A DNA stretch of 64,000 nucleotides from JADKIH01 sp031385005. GTDB lineage: Bacteria > Bacteroidota > Bacteroidia > AKYH767-A > 2013-40CM-41-45. Positions within the stretch are counted from its first letter, which is position 1. Each line of letters starts with the position of its first letter. Below are positions 36,693 to 46,265 of this stretch, piece by piece. Both the position numbers and the translations under genes were made by a program. The notes beneath the pieces were generated by a model. It was given only the letters and a program-made list of their open reading frames with translations, ran no database searches and was not told the origin of the DNA. The stretch is taken from the NCBI GenBank assembly GCA_031385005.1, contig JANNBB010000062.1:37388-101387 (forward strand), written 5' to 3'.

Positions 36693-37430
36693 TTATTCAA
36701 ACAAAAATGAAATCACAAAAGTTTTTGCATAAAGTGCATCAATCGGATTGGAATATTGAGTGTTTTCTTTGATAAGTAGATTTCTCATGCCATTGTACAT
36801 TTTTATTTCGGGAGAAAATTTAAAATAAGGCATGTAAAAATCAAAGCCAAGTCCAATTTCATATCCATAATCTTTACGGGCTAACTTAATAATATCTTTG
36901 TCTTTATTTTTAACCTTGGCCTGCGAAACCATATCGATGGCATATTTCATTCCCGCTAATACATAAACACGGTAATTGTTTCTGCGAGCCGATTTAAACT
37001 TAAGCATAACCGGAAATTCCAGATAGGTAGATTCGATTTTTTTAGGAGTATTTGCTTCTGTTGTGTCGCTATAAATAAAATGATATTTAAGATTCCTTTG
37101 TCCGAATGCAAGAGTAGGAATGAAACGGACGTCAAAAAAATCGCCTAATGCCAGGTTGCTGATGATGCCCAGATTGAGACCGGAAACAGGCTCTGATTCG
37201 ACGCTGTAAATTGTATCTCTTATTTTTAAATCTCCGACACGATCAACGACGAAACTGGAACTATTCAATCCTAATGTAAATCCAAAATGTAGTCGTTGCT
37301 TATCGTACTTAGGAAGGTTTCTCGGTTCGTTATCCATTTGTGCACTTGCGAAAAAAGGCAGAAGAAGAAATCCTGAAAATATACATAGTCGTAGAAAAGC
37401 TTTTTCATAAAATGAAAGGCAATTCAGCAT
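36693..37430 (-). CDS. porT: PorT-like outer membrane beta-barrel, T9SS component
   Basis: A 245-aa protein. The start ATG at 37430 gives a signal peptide (hydrophobic LCIFSGFLLLPFFASAQ), followed by an outer-membrane beta-barrel of the PorT family with GFTLGLNSSSFVVDRV and the alternating strands of the C-terminal half (for example YRVYVLAGMKY and GYEIGLGFDFYM). PorT is a subunit of the type IX secretion system. The position directly after ubiE/menG agrees with the neighbourhood I recall for porT/sprT in other Bacteroidota. Confidence 0.75.
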   Translation of the reverse strand: MLNCLSFYEKAFLRLCIFSGFLLLPFFASAQMDNEPRNLPKYDKQRLHFGFTLGLNSSSFVVDRVGDLKIRDTIYSVESEPVSGLNLGIISNLALGDFFDVRFIPTLAFGQRNLKYHFIYSDTTEANTPKKIESTYLEFPVMLKFKSARRNNYRVYVLAGMKYAIDMVSQAKVKNKDKDIIKLARKDYGYEIGLGFDFYMPYFKFSPEIKMYNGMRNLLIKENTQYSNPIDALYAKTFVISFLFE

Positions 37431-37501
37431 TGAAAAATATGTATGAGGCAGGTATTTCAATTTATTGAATAAATATGAGTGAATAAAAATAAAAGTACTA
37501 T

Positions 37502-38233
37502 TTATTTTTTTGCTGTGTAAATGGTTGCAACACCAAATGTCAACGACCGTGCGTGAACATCTTTGTATCCTGTCTCGGTTAGAATTTTGCAAAATTCAGA
37601 TCCAAATGGAAATGCGCTTACCGATTCGTTGAGGTAGGTATAGGCCGCACCGTCTTTGGATATGGCTTTTCCGATTTTCGGTGTTACATGCGATGAGTAA
37701 AAATTGTAGAGTTTCTTCAGCAATGGATTAGTTGGTTGCGAAAATTCTAAGATCATAACGATTCCTTCAGGTTTTAATACACGCAACATTTCGCTAAGTC
37801 CTTTTCTTAGGTTCTGGAAGTTACGTACACCGAAGGCAACGGTTACAATGTCAAATTTATTGTCTTCAAAAATCAGGTCTTCAGAATCTCCTTCGAAGAG
37901 TTGTATTTTTTCCTGTAAATTCTTCTTTTTAATCTTATTCCGTCCGATTTCCAGCATATCCGTAGAAATATCTATTCCATAAATCTTTTCCGGATTTAGG
38001 CGTATACTTTCAATGGCTAAATCAGCTGTACCGGTAGCAATGTCCAGAATAAGCATGGGAAATTCTTTTTCTAACATGGAAATCGCTTTACGGCGCCATA
38101 TTCTATCAATTCCCATAGAAAGAAAATGATTTAAAAAATCGTATCGACGGGCGATGTTGTTAAACATCTGAGCCACCTGCTTTTTCTTTCCTTCCGAGCT
38201 CTCTTTATAAGGTTTTATGTTTTCGACTTTCAT
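37502..38233 (-). CDS. ubiE: Demethylmenaquinone methyltransferase
   Basis: A 243-aa SAM-dependent methyltransferase of the UbiE/MenG family, which methylates demethylmenaquinone in the last step of menaquinone synthesis. Motifs: VAQMFNNIARRYDFLNHFLS, the SAM-binding ILDIATGTADLA, and FGVRNFQNLRKGLSEMLRVL. In Bacteroidota, which use menaquinone, menG is the more apt name. Overlaps the stop of the heptose kinase gene by 4 bp (ATGA). Confidence 0.93.
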   Translation of the reverse strand: MKVENIKPYKESSEGKKKQVAQMFNNIARRYDFLNHFLSMGIDRIWRRKAISMLEKEFPMLILDIATGTADLAIESIRLNPEKIYGIDISTDMLEIGRNKIKKKNLQEKIQLFEGDSEDLIFEDNKFDIVTVAFGVRNFQNLRKGLSEMLRVLKPEGIVMILEFSQPTNPLLKKLYNFYSSHVTPKIGKAISKDGAAYTYLNESVSAFPFGSEFCKILTETGYKDVHARSLTFGVATIYTAKK

Positions 38234-39231
38234 CGTATTTTTAACCGTTTTGACTCTTCGAGCAATTGGTTTTTTTCTATAGGTACAACTCCAACTTTTT
38301 CACAAACGAGTCCGCCGGCAAGATTTGAAATAGCTGCCATCGTCAAGGAATCTGCACCTGCAGCCAGACAGAGAGCTGCTACACTGATCACTGTATCACC
38401 GGCACCGGAAACATCTGTAATATTCCGGAAGTGTGCGGGAATAATTGTTTCCGTATTTTCATTCATCAGCAACACGCCTTTATCCGAAAGTGTAACCAAC
38501 ATCTGACCAATTTGGTGACTGGCTGCCAGTTTCTTTACGGCAGATTTGATTTCAGTGGTATTGTTTTTATCTAAATCGATTTTCATTCCTTCCCTTAATT
38601 CCTTTAAGTTTGGTTTGAAGAGATCAACGTTTTTATAGTGGTTGAAGTTTTTCTTTTTTGGATCTACGGCAACAGGAATTTTTTTCAGTTTAGCTAGTTT
38701 TGTTATTTGTTCAATAAGCGTTTTGCTGATGAGTCCTTTATCATAATCTTCAAAAATAATGATGTTTATTTTTTTTCTATTGATAATTCCTGTAATTCTG
38801 TCTATCAACTGTTTTCGTTCCAATGCGGAAATGTCTTCTTCTCGCTCTTCATCCACACGTAACATTTGGTAGTTATTGCCAATCACACGGGTTTTTACAG
38901 TTGTTGGTCTTTCATTGCTTTGGAAAATTCCTTCCGCAGTCATATTCATATTCTGCAGGAGGTCCAAAAAATTTCTACCATTTGCATCGCCGCCAATTAC
39001 CGCACAGAGTATGGGATTAGCTCCGAGGGCCTGGATGTTGATGGCTACATTGGCAGCACCACCTAAACGCATTTCTTTTTTCTGAACAGAAACAATTGGC
39101 ACCGGCGCTTCCGGAGAAATACGTTCAACCTTTCCCCACAGATAATTGTCGATCATTACGTCTCCAATTATGAGCGCATTGATCTTTTTAAAAGAATTAA
39201 ATAGTTCTGTTATGGTTTTTGTTTTTGCCAC
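38230..39231 (-). CDS. D-glycero-beta-D-manno-heptose-7-phosphate kinase (RfaE1/HldE1-like)
   Basis: A 333-aa PfkB-family sugar kinase that should phosphorylate heptose 7-phosphate for LPS inner core or glycan synthesis. Motifs: IGDVMIDNYLWGKVERISPE, LGGAANVAINIQALGA and the catalytic SGAGDTVISVAALCLAAG. Only the kinase half is present, with no adenylyltransferase domain. The start is GTG at 39231. It overlaps the menG gene by 4 bp, so the order is hldE1-menG-porT on one transcript or nearly so. Confidence 0.88.
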   Translation of the reverse strand: MAKTKTITELFNSFKKINALIIGDVMIDNYLWGKVERISPEAPVPIVSVQKKEMRLGGAANVAINIQALGANPILCAVIGGDANGRNFLDLLQNMNMTAEGIFQSNERPTTVKTRVIGNNYQMLRVDEEREEDISALERKQLIDRITGIINRKKINIIIFEDYDKGLISKTLIEQITKLAKLKKIPVAVDPKKKNFNHYKNVDLFKPNLKELREGMKIDLDKNNTTEIKSAVKKLAASHQIGQMLVTLSDKGVLLMNENTETIIPAHFRNITDVSGAGDTVISVAALCLAAGADSLTMAAISNLAGGLVCEKVGVVPIEKNQLLEESKRLKIR

Positions 39232-39296
39232 AGGTTGATTGTTCTACTATTTATTACGACTGATGCCCGAATGGTGCATGCTGACATCAGCTATTA

Positions 39297-40496
39297 TTAA
39301 ATCAGATTCGATAAAGCAATTTTAATTCGTTTTACTGCTTCAATAAGTTTTTCGTCGGATGCAGCATAGGAGCAACGAAGGCAGTTGCCGTCTCCGAATG
39401 CCTCGCCGGTTACCAGACTAACATGTCCCTGATGTAACAGATACATACAAAGTTCTGTTGAATTATTTATTTTTTTTCCTTCAAATGATTTTCCAAAGTA
39501 AGAACTTACATCGGGAAAAACATAAAAGGCGCCTTCCGGTTTATTGATTTTCCATCCCGGGATATCACTCATCAATTTTAATATTAAATCTCTTCTTCTG
39601 TGAAAAGCTTCCTGCATATCAAGAGTAGGTCGCATATTCATTGTCAACGCCGCTTCCGCTGCCTTCTGAGCAATAGAACTAGCAGCAGATGTAAACTGCC
39701 CCTGCATCTTTTCGCAAGCATCAGCAATAAATTTAGGTGCTCCGATATAACCAATTCGCCATCCTGTCATCGCATATCCTTTCGACATGCCATTTACAAT
39801 TATTACCTTGTCTTTAATAAAGTCGAACTGAGCGATACTTTCATGTTTTCCCAAGAAGTTGATGTGTTCATAGATCTCATCGGAAAGAATATAAATATTC
39901 GGATGCTTTTTTAGTACTTCAGCTAAAGCGCGAAGTTCTTCTTTCGTATAAACAGTTCCTGTCGGATTACACGGAGAAGAAAAGATAAACATCTTCGTTC
40001 GGGGAGTAATGGCTTTCTCCAGTTGTTCCGGAGTTATCTTAAAGTTTTTATCAATTGTGGTTTTAACTGCAACTGTTTTGCCTTCTGCCAGTTTTACGAT
40101 TTCTATGTAACTAACCCAATAGGGAAGCGGAATGATGACTTCATCACCCGGATTCAATAAACTCAGGACGACATTCGCAATGCTCTGCTTGGCACCTGTA
40201 GATACAATGACCTGATCAGGAGCAAAATCAAGGTCGTTTTCGCGTTTGAATTTTTGAGAAATAGCTTTCCTTAATTCAGCATATCCGGCTATCGGAGGAT
40301 AAAAAGTAAAGCCATCGTCAATAGCTTTTTTGGCAGCTTCCCGGATATGTACAGGAGTGACGAAATCCGGTTCACCCAAACTCAGGTTTACTATATCGAT
40401 ACCTTGTGATGATAATTCGCGACTTAATTTGGACATGCCAATCGTCTGACTTTCAGCCAACGATTCAACACGCCTAGAAAGGGTAGTAGATTCCAT
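39297..40496 (-). CDS. aspC: Aspartate aminotransferase (class I)
   Basis: A 399-aa PLP-dependent class I aminotransferase. Motifs: LSLGEPDFVTPVHIREAAKKA at the start, SSPCNPTGTVYTKEEL, the PLP-binding Lys in NGMSKGYAMTGWRIGY, and the C-terminal substrate-binding Arg in LRCSYA. The start is ATG 40496, with CAAACGTA (TACGTTTG on the minus strand) as a -7 box upstream. Exact substrate set not shown. Confidence 0.9.
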   Translation of the reverse strand: MESTTLSRRVESLAESQTIGMSKLSRELSSQGIDIVNLSLGEPDFVTPVHIREAAKKAIDDGFTFYPPIAGYAELRKAISQKFKRENDLDFAPDQVIVSTGAKQSIANVVLSLLNPGDEVIIPLPYWVSYIEIVKLAEGKTVAVKTTIDKNFKITPEQLEKAITPRTKMFIFSSPCNPTGTVYTKEELRALAEVLKKHPNIYILSDEIYEHINFLGKHESIAQFDFIKDKVIIVNGMSKGYAMTGWRIGYIGAPKFIADACEKMQGQFTSAASSIAQKAAEAALTMNMRPTLDMQEAFHRRRDLILKLMSDIPGWKINKPEGAFYVFPDVSSYFGKSFEGKKINNSTELCMYLLHQGHVSLVTGEAFGDGNCLRCSYAASDEKLIEAVKRIKIALSNLI

Positions 40497-40509
40497 AATT
40501 TTCGTGGTG

Positions 40510-40517
40510 CAAACGTA
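40510..40517 (-). promoter_or_regulatory. -7 promoter box of aspC
   Basis: Read on the minus strand this is TACGTTTG, a match to TAnnTTTG. It lies 14 bp before the aspC ATG. Confidence 0.5.
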
Positions 40518-40780
40518 GGGGATTATTGGGAATTAGCCAATTTGAATGTGGGCAGATTTGCCTTGAGTTTCCCTACTATGCCTTCCGGATTTGCTTTTTA
40601 ATGTTAAGTAGCTTATTTAAACTGTTTTATGTGGGTTTAGAATTTCAATGGGATAAATGATTTTCTTTAACTTATTAACAAACATCGAAAACTATGTCAG
40701 TTATACTTCAATGGCATGGAATTCGACTAAAGAAATGCACGATAATTTTACTGTCACATTGTCGTTTACTATATTCGTAC

Positions 40781-43273
40781 ATGTATCCACAAGACCCCAA
40801 AAACCTGAATTCTTTCGATTTAGCCAATATAATCGACGACGATACCGAATTTATACCTCTACTTTCTCAGGAAGACGAAGATCAGATGAACCAACAGGAT
40901 GTTCCTGATGTTTTATCCATTCTTCCCCTTCGAAATACGGTACTTTTTCCCGGTGTTGTCATTCCCATTACTGTTGGCAGGGATAAATCTATCAATCTGA
41001 TTAAAGACGCCTATAAAGGCGATAAAATAATCGGTGTTGTTTCACAAAAGGACGTTAGTATAGAAGACCCGGTATTCGAAGATCTCAATAAGGTTGGTAC
41101 TGTTGCTCAGGTGTTGAAAATGTTGCGCATGCCTGATGGAAATACAACTATCATCATCCAGGGTAAGCGACGTTTTCGTTTGGATGAATGCATAACAACG
41201 GAGCCCTATATCCGTTGCAAGGTCAAATCTTTTCCGGAAGTTACCCATAACATTACCGATAAAGAATTTGTAGCTCTCGTTGCTTCACTGAAAGATCTGG
41301 CTCTACAGATCATTCAGAATTCTCCAAACATACCTTCCGACTCTGCTTTTGCAATCAGGAATATTGAAAGTCATACCTTTCTTATCAATTTCATTTGTTC
41401 AAATATGAATCTGGATGTTCCCAAGAAACAGCAGCTTCTGGAAATCGTAGATCATAAGGAACGCGCAACTCTTGTACTCGAACATCTGGATAAGGAATTA
41501 CAGATGTTGGAATTGAAAAATCAGATTCAGAGTAAGGTTCGGACTGACATCGATAAGCAGCAACGGGAATATTTTCTTAACCAGCAATTACGAACCATAC
41601 AAGAAGAACTGGGTGGAAGCACTCCGGATAGGGAAGTCAGCGAGCTGAAAGAAAGAGCACTTACAAAAAAATGGAGCAAAGAAGTTGCTGACACATTTAA
41701 GAAAGAATCAGACCGGCTTTCACGAATGAATCCTGCCGCTGCTGAATATTCTGTTATTCTTAATTACCTCGAACTTTTACTCGATCTCCCCTGGCAGGAA
41801 TTTACAAATGATAACTTCGATCTGAAGCATGCTCAAAAAGTTTTAGATAAAGATCATTACGGACTGGAGAAGGTTAAAGCCCGCATCTTAGAATACCTCG
41901 CTGTATTGAAACTCAAGCGCGACATGAAGTCTCCAATCATGTGTTTGTATGGTCCTCCCGGAGTCGGAAAAACTTCTCTTGGTAAATCTATCGCCAAAGC
42001 ACTTGGCCGAAAATACGTGCGTATGTCACTCGGCGGATTGCGTGATGAAGCAGAAATTCGTGGACATCGTAAAACATATATTGGGGCAATGCCCGGAAGA
42101 ATAATCCAGAGTTTAAAAAAGGCGAAGTCGTCAAATCCGATTTTTGTACTCGATGAAGTGGATAAACTAGGTAACGATTTTCACGGCGATCCATCATCCG
42201 CTTTACTGGAGGTTCTTGATCCGGAACAAAACAATACTTTTTACGATAACTATGTAGAGATCGATTACGATCTTTCCAATGTACTTTTTATAGCTACAGC
42301 AAATTCCCTGAGTCGAGTTCAGCCTGCTTTACTCGACAGAATGGAAATCATAGAGATCACAGGTTATACTGTAGAAGAAAAAATACAGATTGCTATAAAG
42401 CATTTGATACCCAAACAACTTGAAGCTCATGGACTCAAAAAAGAGCACCTAAAGCTTACTCCGAAGTTAATCGAATACATGATCGAATTTTATACGAGAG
42501 AGTCTGGAGTACGTGGTCTGGAAAAAAAGATTGCTTCATTGGTAAGAGCACTTGCTAAGTCGGTAGCCATGGAAGAAAAATACGATCCTGCAGTAACGGA
42601 AAAAGATGTTGTCCGTCTTCTTGGTGCACCTTTGTTTCAACACGATAAATATCAGGGCAACGATGTAGCAGGTGTAGTAACAGGACTTGCCTGGACTTCT
42701 GTCGGTGGCGATATTTTATTTGTGGAATCGAGTATCAGTAAGGGTAAAGGTAAATTAACCATTACAGGTAACCTCGGTGAGGTGATGAAAGAATCTGCCG
42801 TAATTGCTCTGGCATATTTAAAAGCACACTCTGATCAATTAGGGATTGACCCTTTGTTATTTGATCAGTGGGACATTCACATACACGTTCCTGAAGGGGC
42901 AACACCCAAGGATGGTCCTTCTGCAGGAATTACAATGTTAACTTCGCTTGCTTCATCATTCACACAAAGAAAGGTGAAGCCGCACATTGCCATGACTGGA
43001 GAGATTACGCTTCGCGGAAAGGTTTTACCGGTGGGAGGAATAAAAGAAAAAATTCTGGCAGCCAAACGTGCAGGAATAAAAGAGATTATTCTTTCGGTAG
43101 AAAATAAAAAGGATATAGCTGAAATCCGCAAGGATTATTTGAAAGAGTTGAAGTTTGTTTATGTGGAAGAGATGATGGAAGTGATTCAACATGTGTTGTT
43201 AAAAGAAAAAGTGAAAAACCCGTTGAAGATGGAATTGTCGAAGGAAAAAGTTAAGTCAAACGGGGCTGAATGA
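40781..43273 (+). CDS. lon: Lon protease
   Basis: An 830-aa ATP-dependent serine protease. N-terminal substrate-binding LON domain (LPLRNTVLFPGVVIPITVG near residues 50-70), AAA+ domain with Walker A YGPPGVGKTS and Walker B FVLDEVDK, and C-terminal protease domain with the catalytic Ser in GPSAGITM and Lys in the AAKRAGIKE region. It degrades misfolded proteins in the cytoplasm. ATG at 40781 (MYPQDP) is preferred to ATG 40694, because the acidic N-terminus then matches other Bacteroidota Lon proteins. Confidence 0.95.
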   Translation: MYPQDPKNLNSFDLANIIDDDTEFIPLLSQEDEDQMNQQDVPDVLSILPLRNTVLFPGVVIPITVGRDKSINLIKDAYKGDKIIGVVSQKDVSIEDPVFEDLNKVGTVAQVLKMLRMPDGNTTIIIQGKRRFRLDECITTEPYIRCKVKSFPEVTHNITDKEFVALVASLKDLALQIIQNSPNIPSDSAFAIRNIESHTFLINFICSNMNLDVPKKQQLLEIVDHKERATLVLEHLDKELQMLELKNQIQSKVRTDIDKQQREYFLNQQLRTIQEELGGSTPDREVSELKERALTKKWSKEVADTFKKESDRLSRMNPAAAEYSVILNYLELLLDLPWQEFTNDNFDLKHAQKVLDKDHYGLEKVKARILEYLAVLKLKRDMKSPIMCLYGPPGVGKTSLGKSIAKALGRKYVRMSLGGLRDEAEIRGHRKTYIGAMPGRIIQSLKKAKSSNPIFVLDEVDKLGNDFHGDPSSALLEVLDPEQNNTFYDNYVEIDYDLSNVLFIATANSLSRVQPALLDRMEIIEITGYTVEEKIQIAIKHLIPKQLEAHGLKKEHLKLTPKLIEYMIEFYTRESGVRGLEKKIASLVRALAKSVAMEEKYDPAVTEKDVVRLLGAPLFQHDKYQGNDVAGVVTGLAWTSVGGDILFVESSISKGKGKLTITGNLGEVMKESAVIALAYLKAHSDQLGIDPLLFDQWDIHIHVPEGATPKDGPSAGITMLTSLASSFTQRKVKPHIAMTGEITLRGKVLPVGGIKEKILAAKRAGIKEIILSVENKKDIAEIRKDYLKELKFVYVEEMMEVIQHVLLKEKVKNPLKMELSKEKVKSNGAE

Positions 43274-43280
43274 TAGAAAT

Positions 43281-43322
43281 TTTAATTGCCACGAATACAT
43301 TCGTGTATTCGTGGCAATTAAA
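43281..43322. terminator. Perfect palindrome, bidirectional terminator
   Basis: A perfect 19-bp stem, TTTAATTGCCACGAATACA, with a TTCG loop (43300-43303) and its exact complement to 43322. It lies between the convergent lon and lipoprotein genes and ends with A/T runs on both sides. It shares ATTGCCAC and CGAAT with the element at 44161, so it belongs to a repeated family. Confidence 0.75.
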
Positions 43323-43332
43323 AGTGTAAGCA

Positions 43333-44016
43333 CTACTCAACCAAAGTATAAAAGATAATTTCCGGTGGACCTTCTACACCGGCATTCATCATGAGTGATT
43401 TTAATTCTTCTGAATTCATCCGGGCTTTTGCTTTCGTCATGTCTGATATGGCAAAAACAATGTAAACCAAGTTGGGATCATCGGCGCCTCTGGCAAGACC
43501 TCTGTCGATTATTCCATTTTCACTTCTAGTCTTCATTCCTTCACTATCGAAAACCTTCAGCCAGGCATCAAAATCTTTTACTCTGTGTTTGATCATTACT
43601 CGGTCTTTAATATCAATTTTGGAATCATCGGAACGTACAGCATCAGCAAACTCAAAAACCGGAGGACCGGTAACTCCTGCATTTGCCATAGCATCTTTGA
43701 GGTCAGGTAATGCTGTAAAATCTTTTGCTTTTTGCAGATCGTCAATTTTTTCAATTAAGATTAGCTGATTGGGATCATCCATACCTCTTCCCATTACAAA
43801 GCTATTTATACCATAAGCTTTTCGCATAGAATCATGCGCAAGGTAAACCGGTTTCCATTTTTCAAAATCAGCTACAGGATGCTTTATCATCATTAACTTA
43901 AATGAGGATGCTGCCATTGTTTGTGTAGTATCATCGGCTTTTTTTTCTTCTCCGCTTTTACAGGAGAAAAACATAATGATGCTGAATGCACTGAGAATTG
44001 TCAATAGTTTTTTCAT
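43333..44016 (-). CDS. Lipoprotein with tandem ABM-like domains
   Basis: A 227-aa exported lipoprotein (lipobox MFFSCKSGEE, Cys19). Two related domains of about 85 residues follow: the first opens MMIKHPVADFEKWKPVY and ends ANAGVTGPPVFEF, the second opens VMIKHRVKDFDAWLKVF and ends MNAGVEGPPEIIF. Each is a small alpha/beta domain like the antibiotic-biosynthesis monooxygenase fold, but no function is known. ATG at 44016. The gene lies between two copies of a palindromic element. Confidence 0.75.
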   Translation of the reverse strand: MKKLLTILSAFSIIMFFSCKSGEEKKADDTTQTMAASSFKLMMIKHPVADFEKWKPVYLAHDSMRKAYGINSFVMGRGMDDPNQLILIEKIDDLQKAKDFTALPDLKDAMANAGVTGPPVFEFADAVRSDDSKIDIKDRVMIKHRVKDFDAWLKVFDSEGMKTRSENGIIDRGLARGADDPNLVYIVFAISDMTKAKARMNSEELKSLMMNAGVEGPPEIIFYTLVE

Positions 44017-44151
44017 AGTGTGTGTTTGTTTTATAATAGTTAGAAATGTGAAAATAATCTATATAGATTTCACCAAAGGTAAATTAAAGGTAAAATAAAA
44101 TTTGAAAACTACTGAAATTCAGAAATTATGATAAAAAGAGCTCTGTTTTAA

Positions 44152-44202
44152 GAAAAAAAAATTGCCACAAATGCACGATAAAATTCGTGAATTCGTGGCA
44201 AT
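44152..44202 (-). terminator. Palindromic repeat acting as rho terminator
   Basis: 18-nt arms (44161-44178 and 44185-44202; 16 of 18 paired, loop TAAAAT). On the minus strand the hairpin is followed by nine T at 44152-44160, the arrangement of an intrinsic terminator, just after the stop of the minus-strand rho gene. The arms contain ATTGCCAC like the element at 43281. Confidence 0.75.
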
Positions 44203-44221
44203 AATATTATGCATTCAACTA

Positions 44222-45946
44222 TTATCCATTCATGGAAACCAGAAACTCTTCATTCGATTTAGTACCCCTGATTCTTTCGAGCATGAATTCCATGGCTTCG
44301 AGCGGGTTCATATCGGCGAGATGATTTCTGAGTATCCACATACGTTGCATCATTTCTTTATCAAGAAGCATGTCTTCGCGACGAGTGCTGGAAGCGACAA
44401 GATCAATAGCAGGGAAAAGACGTTTATTAGAGAGCTTACGGTCGAGTTGAAGTTCCATGTTACCGGTACCTTTAAATTCTTCGAAGATAACTTCATCCAT
44501 ACGCGAACCGGTATCGGTCAATGCAGTTGCGATGATAGTCAGACTGCCACCATTTTCTATTTTCCGGGCTGAGCCGAAAAATCGTTTTGGCTTGTGCAAT
44601 GCATTTGCTTCAACACCACCGGATAGTACTTTTCCACTGGCAGGAGCTACAGTATTGTAAGCGCGGGCAAGACGTGTTATAGAATCGAGTAGTATGACTA
44701 CATCATGGCCACATTCTACCATACGTTTTGCTTTTTCTAAAACAATATTGGCAATTTTTACGTGTCTTTCGGCAGGTTCATCGAAGGTAGAAGCTACAAC
44801 TTCTGCTTTTACGCTGCGTGCCATATCGGTAACCTCTTCCGGACGTTCGTCAATTAGTAAGATGATCATGTAGACTTCCGGATGATTGGCGGCGATGGCA
44901 TTTGCGACGTCTTTCAACAACATCGTTTTACCCGTTTTCGGCTGAGCGACGATGAGTCCACGCTGGCCTTTACCGATAGGTGTAAACATATCCATTACGC
45001 GAGTGGAATAACTGGCATTATCGCCGCTGAGATTCAACTTTTCATAGGGAAACAAAGGAGTAAGGAAATCGAAATGAATACGATCGCGAACGATAGCAGG
45101 ATCTTGTCCGTTGATATAATCAACTTTGACGAGAGGAAAATATTTTTCACCTTCACGTGGAGGGCGTACGGCACCTTTTACAGTATCACCGGTTTTTAAT
45201 CCAAATAATTTAATCTGCGACAAAGAAACATAAACGTCATCAGGGGAAGTCAGGTAATTGAAATCACTTGAACGCAGAAACCCAAAACCATCAGGCATAG
45301 TTTCTAAAACACCTTCGGCAGGGATTAAAGAATCAGGATCCGGTGCAGGTTCTGGAGCTACGGTAACCTCACGACGCTGTCTGAAATTGTTATTGAACTG
45401 ACCTTGATTGGGATTAGAATTTTGGTTTTGGTTTTGATTTTGTGGCTGGGTTTGAGTCTGAGTTTGAGTCTGTGTTTGTGTTTGAGCTTGTGAATTAAAT
45501 CTGTCCGTCTCCGGTTTAGAAAACGTATTCCGGTTTGGAAGTTCGGGAGCTTTTTCTCTTTCAACAACAGGAGGAGCGGGGGGGTTAACACGAGGAGTTG
45601 CAATTTTCACGCTTGGCTCGAGTACAACATTCGTTTTTGTTAATTCTCCTTCTTCGCCGGGAATTACGCGTTTTCTTTTAGGACGGGCAGCAGAAGCGGC
45701 ACTTTCCTTCTTTTCAGAAACAGCGGCAGGTTCTGCGACTTCAACTTTTGAAGTGGCATTCGAGAATTTTGTAGAAAGAGATTCGCGAATGGAAGAAGTT
45801 GCTCCGGGATTTAACGCTTGTTGATCAAGTATTTTGTAAATTAATTCCTGCTTGCGTAATTCATCATAATTCTGAATGTTCATCAGGCGGGCAATTTCTT
45901 TTAGCTCATTCAGGAGCTTGTCATTTAATTCAAGAATATCGTACAT
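44222..45946 (-). CDS. rho: Transcription termination factor Rho
   Basis: A 574-aa ATP-dependent RNA translocase that ends transcription. Rho N-terminal domain at residues 1-50, then a long low-complexity region (about 55-195) rich in Pro, Gln, Asn and Thr with a TQ run of six units and an NQ run. The RNA-binding cold-shock-like domain and ATPase follow, with Walker A VAQPKTGKTML and DEVIFEEFKGTGNMEL. The insertion is a known feature of Bacteroidota Rho. ATG at 45946. Confidence 0.95.
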   Translation of the reverse strand: MYDILELNDKLLNELKEIARLMNIQNYDELRKQELIYKILDQQALNPGATSSIRESLSTKFSNATSKVEVAEPAAVSEKKESAASAARPKRKRVIPGEEGELTKTNVVLEPSVKIATPRVNPPAPPVVEREKAPELPNRNTFSKPETDRFNSQAQTQTQTQTQTQTQPQNQNQNQNSNPNQGQFNNNFRQRREVTVAPEPAPDPDSLIPAEGVLETMPDGFGFLRSSDFNYLTSPDDVYVSLSQIKLFGLKTGDTVKGAVRPPREGEKYFPLVKVDYINGQDPAIVRDRIHFDFLTPLFPYEKLNLSGDNASYSTRVMDMFTPIGKGQRGLIVAQPKTGKTMLLKDVANAIAANHPEVYMIILLIDERPEEVTDMARSVKAEVVASTFDEPAERHVKIANIVLEKAKRMVECGHDVVILLDSITRLARAYNTVAPASGKVLSGGVEANALHKPKRFFGSARKIENGGSLTIIATALTDTGSRMDEVIFEEFKGTGNMELQLDRKLSNKRLFPAIDLVASSTRREDMLLDKEMMQRMWILRNHLADMNPLEAMEFMLERIRGTKSNEEFLVSMNG

Positions 45947-46265
45947 GAAAAATAATTTGTTTTTTTAAAAATGCTGTAAATACAGGTTTTTTTTAGGGGG
46001 AACACTTTATGATAAAAAGTGTGTTATTTAGTAAGAGAAATAATTATTAAGGAAAGAATTTGAGATAATGTAACCCGGGGAAATTCTTTTTTTTGGTTAA
46101 AAAATCCAGAACGGATTTGAATTTCGTTGCAAGTATAACTTATTTAAATGAATCTAACAAACAGTTTTTAAAATAAATTAATACCAATAAACCTTTATAC
46201 AGGACAAAGTTAATTATTGTTTCCTTGCAATAAAACAACGAAATTCGCAGCATAAAGCTAATAAT
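45947..46265. other. Divergent region between rho and the DUF4293 gene
   Basis: 319 bp, AT-rich. It must contain the promoters of both genes; a TATACTTG-like box on the minus strand near 46130-46137 is the best, but imperfect, candidate for rho. No RNA gene or ORF recognised. Confidence 0.45.

Noticed and set aside
40770..40777. TATATTCG as the lon promoter box
   Set aside because: Its transcription start would fall at or after the chosen ATG at 40781, so it does not fit the best start of lon.
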